Position numbers and translations under genes: made by a program
From: Dissophora ornata
Taxonomy: Eukaryota > Mortierellomycota > Mortierellomycetes > Mortierellales > Mortierellaceae
Assembly: GCA_025201705.1 (NCBI GenBank)
Contig: MU616569.1
Location: 1-64,000, forward strand
Length of the DNA stretch: 64,000 nt
Direction: 5' to 3'
Shown: one piece after another, positions 56,300 to 64,000 of the stretch
Layout: every line of letters starts with the position of its first letter
How positions within the stretch are numbered: the first letter of the stretch is position 1
The notes under the pieces: model-generated
The model's database searches: none
What the model was told of the DNA's origin: nothing
The model's input: the letters and a program-made list of their open reading frames with translations, nothing else

Positions 56300-58043
56300 A
56301 TGTCAGAATCAGGAAGCTCACAGTTGCCTGGGGGAAGACGACCCCCAAAAGTAGGCGTTTACGTTCCCCGTCACCGTCGGAGCAACAACGACGACGCTCC
56401 AGAATCGAGTGAACCCCCAACAACCTCGTCCCCACGACAGCCTCGCAGTAGCAGAGACCAAAGGAACAACACGCTTGCCTCAAAAGAGGAACTGGCAGAG
56501 GACGGCTCATCCTCTAGATCTGGAAACTCTTCTGGGAGTGAGGTCCAAAGGCGCGGTCGTGGAAAATTCATGGGACCTGGAGGGAACGGGGCTCCCTCGG
56601 CAGGCGGGAATGGAGCTGGGAACTCTAGAGGCAATCGAGATCATAGAGGAAATGGAGGCGGGCCCAATAACAACTCCTCATTATCGTCGTCCTTATCACA
56701 ACAGCAGCAGCAGCAACAACAACCAGCTGTGCCAGTGCCAGCTCCAAGGCACCCAAGGGGACGAGATTTCGATGCGACTGTACTGAGGCGATATAGTGAT
56801 GATGAGAATCGACCCAACTCCAACTTTTCCCGGTCCAGCAGCTACAATTCTGGACGATCCAACAATAGCAGTGGCAATGGCAACGGCAACTCTCCCAGCT
56901 CAAGATCGTCTGCGCGAGGTTTCGAACCATCCACTAATAGACGACCGGATCGGGCAGAGGAAGGATCCTGGAGACGGGAGGAAACCAAGAATGTTGAGGA
57001 CCAGGAATCAGAACCAGGCCAGGACACTAAAGTAGAAGACGAGGTCGAATCCGCACTCATAAATGAAGTGGATCGGTTACAGCTGAAAGAAGACACGGAC
57101 CCGAAGGACGAAACAGGGAGCTCAGAGGAACTGGAAGAATGGGAGTTGGCTCTCCAGGATTCAGATGAGGATGCCATTCCACGGATAGAACCCCCAAAGA
57201 CCTCAAAGTCGAGCAAGCCTCATCCAGCAGAACATTTGCTCGGTTCTGCAGCCGCAAAGACGTCCAAAGTCGGGAATTGGTCAGATGGTAAGCCTTCTTG
57301 GCTACACTTGCTCCGTTTAGTTATTATCGGACAGTGATGTAACTGCATCTCATTCACTTCTATGAAACAGTGTCCAATGACGACATGTATATCCTGGAGC
57401 TATACGACTTTTCGCCGTCGATCAAGACAATGCACTTGACAGACATGTTTTCAGCATTCGAAAACCGGTCGGGAGGATTCAGGATAAAATGGATTGATGA
57501 TACCAGAGCCCTTGTGATTTTCGAGTCGGCTGCTGTTGGTATGAAGTTTCACCATCATATTTGCCATGATTGCGTGCTCTCTGATCAATTATTCTAATAT
57601 AGACGCACTCGCTATTGTTTATCCGAGCAGCCAAGCAAGCTTATATCGCCAATATCACAAACCAGATTGCAAGGATCAAACCATATGCCGGTGCAGACAA
57701 GGAGAGCATTCGAAACACAGGAAATCCTTCTAGCGGAGCACACAATGGCGTCCGGCCGGCGAAGACCGACTCTGTTGCAAGGAGGTTGGTTCAGGGCGCA
57801 CTCGGTCTGCGAGTAAGGAGGACACCAGAGCAGATTGCGGAAGAAAAGGCACTTGTGCAAGCCGCCAAAGGTTTGATTTCTTGTCTTTATGCTTTGGTAA
57901 AAGTGATATCGCTCCACTGCGAGAGTTGTTTTTGCAACTGACACACCCTTATTGCTGCTCCGCGTTATATAGAGGCCCGCGACGCGCAGAGACAGGAGCA
58001 GCAGCGGCAACGAGAGGAAATGGACGCAGTCTTCAACTCTTGA
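56300..58043 (+). CDS. R3HCC1L-type RNA-binding (RRM-like) protein
   Basis: Four exons: 56300-57287, 57371-57538, 57628-57870, 57973-58043; about 489 aa. The N-terminal 300 residues are disordered: RPPKVGVYVPRHRR (the EJC-binding-like PxxxYxPR(H) motif typical of R3HCC1/R3HCC1L), then Gly/Asn/Ser/Gln-rich with a run of eight Gln, then acidic. An RRM-like domain follows (MYILELYDFSPSIKTMHL, GGFRIKWIDDTRALVIFES, AKQAYIANI), and a charged C-terminal helix. No R3H domain is present upstream, so it corresponds to the short RRM-containing class. Exon 3 has tandem acceptors (GAGCAG, 57628 or 57631) that differ by one Ala codon. Likely role: mRNP or exon-junction association. Confidence 0.75.
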
Positions 58044-58367
58044 AAAGGAAGGCGCTTTTTCATGCTCCTCTAGCTATTTCTCATTATCACCGTCAATTTA
58101 AGACTCTTCTCCATACCGGTACTTCCGTATGATAACGTTCTAGATTTTCTCTACGAACAAAATATCTGGCTCAACAACCTCTTACACCTTACCATAGGGT
58201 TAGAGCCTTTGCATAGTAGCATCTTATCACTGCAGCATTGTAAAGAAATCACGCAAAGCCTATTGGCTTGCATCCATGTGCATTCTCTTAATATTTATGG
58301 TACACGCACTTCACGAGGCTATATACAGAGTGCCAGATGGTAATCGACCGAAAAGATCATTAGAGCA
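58044..58367. other. Convergent 3' flanks
   Basis: 324 bp between the stops of the R3HCC1L-like and WW-like genes. No gene seen; mixed AT-rich sequence. Confidence 0.4.
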
Positions 58368-59694
58368 TTAGTCTGTCAGAGTAAGTGGTGCTGGTGAATC
58401 CAGCTGATGGAGCAGCTCTGTCGGCGGATAAATATCAGATAAGGTCCCCTACATGGTAGAAACACTAGTCAGCACAGTTGGACTATTGGACCAGCAATCA
58501 GTGTCGTCGCTGTTATCCATGATCTCCTCTTACCGTAGCGATATGTTGGAATACATAAGAGCCATCCTTGGTGTCCCAGACGGCCTTCCACCCCACTGGC
58601 GCCGCAGACTGCTCCACGCTATACATGCGCTCAAGCATTTCTCCGACAACTCCTCCATATGGTGGCATCGATGTATTTGGATTCTCGTCGTCGTCCTCAC
58701 TCATACTCTGATCCTCTCCTTCGCTGTCGTCTGAAGTCTCGCCTCCATTATTAGCTGAATTCCTCTTACTGATATCCTTACTGGCAAGAGTCTTGGCCCT
58801 CTCCTCGCCTAAAAAGTATTCAGGTTTCATCCCGCCTTGCTCCCAATCCAATATTCGAATTGCGAACTCTATCAGCTGACTTTCGATATCCTTTTGATCG
58901 ATTGTTGGACTCGAGAGGAGCGAGAGTTGATACATTCTACTGTAAATTGACTGGGCGGTTTGTGTCCGCTGCCATTGTGTCTCCGAGAATGAATCTCCAG
59001 CGACGGAGGGATGGCGTGTTGTCCCATTGGTCGGAGATGATCCCAGTGGCTGGCTAACATCCACGCCGACGCCGTTTCTTGGGTCCAGGGAGGAAGAGGG
59101 GAGATCCGGTGGGGGGCGGGATTGGTCTTTGGATGTTGGAGGAATAGCGTCAATCTCGCGTAAGAACGCATCAAATACGAGTTGCTGTTCGTCTGTGAGC
59201 TCCGCTCGAGGCGTCGAACACGTCGGCTCGGATAGAGTTGTATCTACACACTCGGTATTCACTGCTGCCGTATCCAAGAGTAGAAGGTCTGTCGAATCTA
59301 TAGTCATCGAGGCGCCTGCGTCCCGAGATTCGTCCTCGTCCTTGGAGGTCATAGACGAGGACCACGATTCATCCGTTCCTGGATGTATGGCTGCTGCAAA
59401 ACTATGCAATTCTTTAAGTGCCGCCGATACATAGTCGTCGTCGTCGACTGTTTGCGCTGCATCGCCATTATCTCTTCCAGTCGCATTTTTCATCTCAGTA
59501 TCGCCATCCCGATCAAGCCCTTGTGGCTCTCGTTCGTCCTGGGCGGGAGCTCTGGGTTGATCGGCTAAAGGCACATCGGATCTGGCAGCCGAGGGTGATG
59601 ACGCTGTCGAGGGCTGCTTCGAGGCGACAACACGGATGGGTGGATCGCCCGAATCGGATTCAGAGTCGCTCGCGTACTGGACAAGGCTGTTCAT
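58368..59694 (-). CDS. WW-like domain protein, acidic/Ser-rich
   Basis: Two exons: 59694-58534 and 58448-58368; 413 aa. It starts MNSLVQYASDSESD, a short motif common in formin-binding-protein-4-like and splicing-linked proteins. The next ~200 residues are acidic and disordered. A helical segment (about 240-300: QTAQSIYSRMYQLSLL, LIEFAIRILDWEQGG) follows, then an acidic stretch, and a C-terminal WW-like module (PVGWKAVWDTKDGSYVFQHIATG, IYPP) that keeps the first Trp, the Tyr and the Pro but lacks a clear second Trp. I infer a proline-motif-binding, possibly FNBP4-related protein; the function is not settled. Confidence 0.65.
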
Positions 59695-61224
59695 GGAAAA
59701 GCCTGAGAGGACGAATCAGATCTCGAATGACTTTGGGCGCTTATTGAGTTCCAATGCAACTAGAGCGCACAGTAGGACGGCGCAAAAATGGATTTGCGCA
59801 CTCACTCAAATTCTTTGCCCGCGAGCTAAACCCGTGTGAAACATTTCGCCACTGTCCACGGACATTGCCCGCGAATATTTGTCTCCCAGCGCAGAACCCT
59901 AGTTCACAATGTATGCCTGGCAAGAACGACCATCCAGGAATCTAGCTGGACCCACAGCAACAACCATAGTCTAAAGCATGCAAGATCTGCCTCTAACGTG
60001 ACTCGCGCTAGGGTCGACCTCGGACTCGGCGAAAGGCACGATCTGGGCTCTCCGTAGGATGTTCCGACGATGCTGCGTTTCCTGTCAGACAAGAAACTTG
60101 CCTTCATTCTCAAATTAAAATGGACCGTGGTGGTCGAGAGCATCCAAAAGGAGTATATGTGAGAGTAAGAGAAAGAGAGAGTGTGTGTGTGCATGTGTGT
60201 GAAATAGCGTTCTAGACAATCGAGTCTAAACAAAACAACGGCATCGTGTACATGTAGACTGATAGTCGAGCAGCAATACGGCCATGCGGCGCGACAGAGC
60301 GTGGGAGGGACAAAAAACAACTGTATTCTATTGGGCTTTGCGCCCCGTTGCTGCTCCTCGAGACAAACAAGGTTGAGCGTGCACGCGAACTAAGCACCAG
60401 AACACTGTTCGTCAATTCATGCAACACATATGTAATACATACACCTTTGATCATTTTGCGCTTACCGGGTAATGGACATTGGTTTAAACATTCTCGGCAC
60501 CACATGTTTGACACTCTCTGCGAGAGAGCACAACCGACGAAGCCCAAAACCGTACACTCGGATTTATAGAATCGAACAAAACGGCATATTTACCTCTTCT
60601 TTCTCTCCAGGGCTTTCAGGTTTCCCAAGCTTAAACGACGTTAAGGTGGGCTTGTATTCAACCCGAAAACTGATTTACGCCATGCCTCGGTAAAGGCTTC
60701 CGTACCCTACTGTCTTGACTGCTTAAACGCGTCTCATGAATGGTCCACCGTTCGAAACAAAGGCATGCGCTTGCTGCATCCGGTTCAGCTTGTGATTCCG
60801 CCGTTGTGCCGCTATCTACTTCGTGGAACCACTATTTCTATGGGAAGCAATAATCGGACGTCAGCCAGTTTAATTGCCCCACGCTGATGCCGCAGAGAGC
60901 AAGAGCTATTATGAATCAGAATTGCAATAGACAATGCCCAAAATTCGGAAACTTCATAGGCCCCAACCAGTGTTTTTGCCCTAGTATCACCATCGCAAGG
61001 GCATATATGCTACGAGGGTGTAACGATAGCCAAAATGACGACCGATAAACTAGGCGTTCAAGTTTGAAGACATAAAAAGGCATCGTTCTTCCTCCAATTG
61101 CCAGCATCTTGAGATCATCCAAATCATTGCCTGATAGAAACTCCTTGTTCTGTGCATATCCACCACTTCCTCTCATTCTTTTCATCCTGGCTATTATTCT
61201 TCACTTCTCATACCATTTGCACAA
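59695..61224. other. Large divergent intergenic region
   Basis: 1530 bp between divergent starts of the WW-like and permease genes. It holds a short (GT)n tract near 60180-60202. No open frame has protein character on either strand. Confidence 0.5.
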
Positions 61225-63231
61225 ATGACTGGACACGATATCGTGCCCGAACAAGTTACCTTCAGGGACCTGGGGGATGGCACCCGACACTTGCGAAGAG
61301 GCAACGAGGCTTTTTGGAGGTGGCAAGCTCGTCGACTCACCAACACCCGCACATTCGCCTCGCTCGACCATGAGTCTGAAACGTCCCAGATGAAAAGAGT
61401 CTTGACGGTCAAAGACTTGGCTGCCATGGGTATCGGCGCTATCATTGGCACGGGAATTTTTGTTCTGACAGGTAAAGAAAGGAACAACACTTGTGCATGG
61501 ATCTGACCGATCAGTGCTTTTTCCATGGCGCGTCTAACGACACCCCCGTCTCGTCCTTGCGTATCCTCCAACTGCCCCTGTCCGCTACTACCACATGACT
61601 TTGGCTGTCTATACCGACATCAACAGGCGTGGTTGCAAATGACAAGGCTGGCCCTGCAGTCTGCATCTCATTTATTCTGGCCGCTGTCGTCGCCGGTCTT
61701 GCCGCTCTATCGTACGCAGAAATGGCTTGTCTCGTTCCGATTGCCGGAAGCGCATACACATATACTTACGCGACCTGTGGAGAGCTTATGGCCTGGATCA
61801 TTGGTTGGGATCTGTAAGTCAAATATCCGTATCCCTTTTTCTTTTCTACTACTCAACTGTTGCACGGTGATTTGAAAAAGCAAAACTAACGCTTCAGATT
61901 TATAACAGCATTCTTGAGTACTTGGTCGGCGCCGCTACTGTTTCTGTCGGATTCTCGCATTACCTTGACGCGTTCTTTAAGGACGCCTTTGGCTGGGAGG
62001 CCAATACAAAGTTGATGAGTGCACCCTTCCAGTACAAGAAAGATGTGTTCTCGCTTACGGGCAATTGGTTCTCTCTGCCGTCGTTTCTCATTGTCATCCT
62101 TTTGACCATCCTCCTCTGCAGAGGCGTCAAATCCTCGGCTAGAGTCAACAACGTGCTGGTCGTCGTCAAGCTCATCGTCATTTTGGTGTTCATCTTTGGG
62201 GCTTGCAGATTTGTTAACCCCAAAAACTACGACCCTTTCATTCCACCCAACACGGGCAAGTTTGGAGAGTTTGGTGCATCAGGTATCTTGCGAGGTGCAA
62301 CCGTCGTGTTCTTTGCATTCATTGGGTTTGATGCCATCAGTACTGCTGCTCAAGAGGCACGCAACCCTCAGCGGTAAGTAAACACTGTTCTCGCGAGTCG
62401 TTTTCACGGGACAAGCACGTAAGCTAAACATATACAACCCCAACTCTATTCCACAGCGATCTTCCCATTGGCATCGGTCTGTCCTTGATCATTTGCACAG
62501 TTCTATACATCGCGACCAGTGTTGTCATGCTGGGTGTCGTCAACTACACCGAGATTGCCGGCGGTTCTGGAGGAGCGCCCTTCCAGATCACAGCGGCCGC
62601 GACGGGTCAGAAGTGGCTCTCAGTCTTCTGTGAGGTCGGTATCTTGGCCGGCCTTGTCTCTGTCATGCTCGTTCTCTTGATCGGTCAGCCTCGCATCTTC
62701 TTTGCTATGGCTGTCGACGGCCTCTTCCCCGAAATCGCAGCGAAACTCCACCCCAAATACAAGACGCCCGTGGCGACTACCACCATTGCCGGTGTCATCT
62801 GCGCTGCCGCTGGAGGCATGTTCCCCGTTGACTTGCTCGCGGATCTGACCTCGGTCGGAACCCTATTCGCGTTCTTTTTGGTCCATTGCTCCGTCCTGAT
62901 TCTTCGTTGGAAGGAACCGGACCGTCCGCGCCGATTCAAGGTTCCCCTCGGTCCTGTGCTCCCTGTCTTGGGCGCGCTTTGCTGTGTAGGACTGATCGCT
63001 GTCGACTCTATCTCGGCCATTATCCGTCTGGTGGTTTGGCTGGCAATTGGACTAGTGTTCTATTTCTCATATGGAGCCAAACGTTCGAGACTTAACAACC
63101 CTGAACGCTACGCCACGACAGATCCAATGGAAGTCATCAACGAGCGCCTTCATACGAGCACCGAGGGCAAGGGCGACGAGACCCCGCTCGACCACCATCA
63201 CCCAACTACTCCTTCAGATTTGAAGGTCTAA
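61225..63231 (+). CDS. Cationic amino-acid transporter (CAT/SLC7-like APC permease)
   Basis: Four exons: 61225-61471, 61627-61813, 61909-62373, 62457-63231; 557 aa. The APC-fold starts at LTVKDLAAMGIGAIIGTGIFVLTG with the GxG(x)G substrate-binding loop; GPAVCISFILAAVVAGLAAL, YAEMACLVPIAGSAYTY and GELMAWIIGWDLILEYLVGAA are typical of the CAT subfamily, as are [29 protein letters not shown] and the late RIFFAMAVDGLFPEIAAKLHPKYKTPV. It has about 12 membrane helices and a hydrophilic, His-rich tail. It is a plasma-membrane or vacuolar importer of Lys/Arg-type amino acids by family; specificity is not readable. The Met at 61225 begins the cytosolic lead. Confidence 0.93.
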
Positions 63232-63275
63232 GAGTGATCGAGAAAGCCCTAATGTAATCATAAGCGGAAGCAGTG

Positions 63276-64000
63276 CTATTCCTTGTTATATTGTAGTTTC
63301 GTAATATAAACCTCATTTGAGTTCAACCAAATCTCAGCGTGGGGATGTGAAATCAGTCTACGACTGTCAAGTCTCCAACAGGTTTCTGGAGGTACATTAA
63401 AGTTATACCACATGCGCCACACGAGAGTGGACTGATCTGTTTCAAGGAACGCATCAAATACTGACTGGAAGACTGAAAGAGTCTGAGCATCCATTCAGAC
63501 TTGTGCAGCTGAGCGTTGTTCTACAAAAGGGTCCTGGTATTTTCTAGAGTTGCTCGGCGTTTTGTGTATATCCTACTACAATCGTTTGTGAGCGCATTCA
63601 GGTTTTCGAGCAGCTCTTCCAACACATTGTGAGAAGGCACCATATCAGGGTCAATCTCGTAGGCAGCGACCGTAGCAGGTTTATATCCAATGAAGGATTG
63701 TGATCTGCTCAAAGGTTACTCTGTTAGGCATCGGCCACTCCAAAGTCTTGATGGGCATCGGTCCCAGGACCATAGCTAGCTCCAGTAATGGCCGTGCGTC
63801 ATCGTCTTACCAAGAAACCTCATCGAGATCAGGACGACGAGGGAGATAATACAGAAGAGTAACATCGTACTTTGGAGTCGTTCTTCAGATGGTCCTTGGT
63901 TTTGATGCAGTGAGTGCGCTTGATGGCTTGAGGTCTGAAATGATCGTAGACAGGAATCTCGTGTGTGCCTCGGATTCTATCAAGGGTCCCCTCCCTCCCT
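63276..64000 (-). CDS. Partial unresolved gene running off the window
   Basis: Three coding-like minus-strand stretches: about 63998-63890 (RIRGTHEIPVYDHFRPQ, open from the window edge), 63701-63521 (QSFIGYKPATVAAYEIDPDM) and 63494-63276 (VFDAFLETDQSTLVWRMWYN, ending before TAG). In another frame near 63850-63890 lies YDVTLLYYLPRRPDLDEVSW followed by GTAAGA, a likely donor. A consistent intron chain could not be fixed, so the 3' end is uncertain. I recognise no domain. It could be intact or decayed. Confidence 0.3.

Noticed and set aside
60916..61185. Minus-strand 89-codon frame upstream of the permease
   Set aside because: No protein-like motif, no splice context, and it lies in the divergent promoter region.
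1..64000. CRISPR array, plasmid or phage features
   Set aside because: No regularly spaced repeats; the gene structure is eukaryotic throughout.

Overview
The window reads as fungal nuclear DNA. Every gene except those at the damaged loci can be solved as GT-AG exons with mostly short introns (about 60-120 nt), and the conserved proteins look most like those of early-diverging fungi (Mucoromycota, probably Mortierellomycotina). That placement is inference from gene style and protein content. There is no rRNA, tRNA, CRISPR array, prophage or intact transposon. Gene models were built by hand from frames, splice signals and family knowledge; exon lengths were checked for phase.

Layout. 0.2-8.1 kb: three minus-strand membrane or secreted genes (LEA-2-like anchored protein, PI-PLC X-domain protein with a cysteine-heptad insertion, TM9/EMP70 transporter-like protein). 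8.5-10.6 kb: a zinc-finger-less PARP, divergent from the exocyst gene SEC15 (11.5-15.3 kb). 15.3-18.9 kb: gene-poor DNA with decayed coding fragments. 18.9-20.6 kb: FAD monooxygenase 1. 21.1-22.5 kb: antisense coding remnants. 22.7-27.6 kb: condensin subunit CND1. 28.2-29.9 kb: an unrecognised helical protein, divergent from exportin CRM1 (30.8-35.8 kb). 36.2-37.7 kb: a BTB protein. 38.5-41.5 kb: FAD monooxygenase 2, a paralogue of the first. 42.0-43.6 kb: an F-box/LRR protein, convergent with a GT47 exostosin-type glycosyltransferase. 45.7-48.3 kb: an APSES/ankyrin MBF-type transcription factor. 48.8-52.5 kb: a coiled-coil, AT-hook protein whose C-terminus resembles ICE1 of the little elongation complex, head-to-head with the mitochondrial ADP/ATP carrier. 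54.5-58.0 kb: a Tls1/C9orf78-type splicing factor head-to-head with an R3HCC1L-type RNA-binding protein. 58.4-59.7 kb: a WW-like protein. 61.2-63.2 kb: a CAT-type amino-acid permease. 63.3-64.0 kb: the edge of an unresolved minus-strand gene.

Most genes are housekeeping: chromosome structure, nuclear export, exocytosis, transcription, splicing, membrane trafficking. No operon or biosynthetic cluster is evident. The most unusual signals are three perfect GGTGGCAAAT boxes (the Rpn4/PACE proteasome-control sequence) packed in 71 bp upstream of PARP; a Cys-x6-Cys heptad insertion between the two catalytic histidines of the PLC-like protein; a paralogous pair of FAD monooxygenases with conserved intron positions, one of which gained a Ser-rich insert and an 11-nt micro-exon in its FAD motif; and the possible fungal ICE1 homologue.
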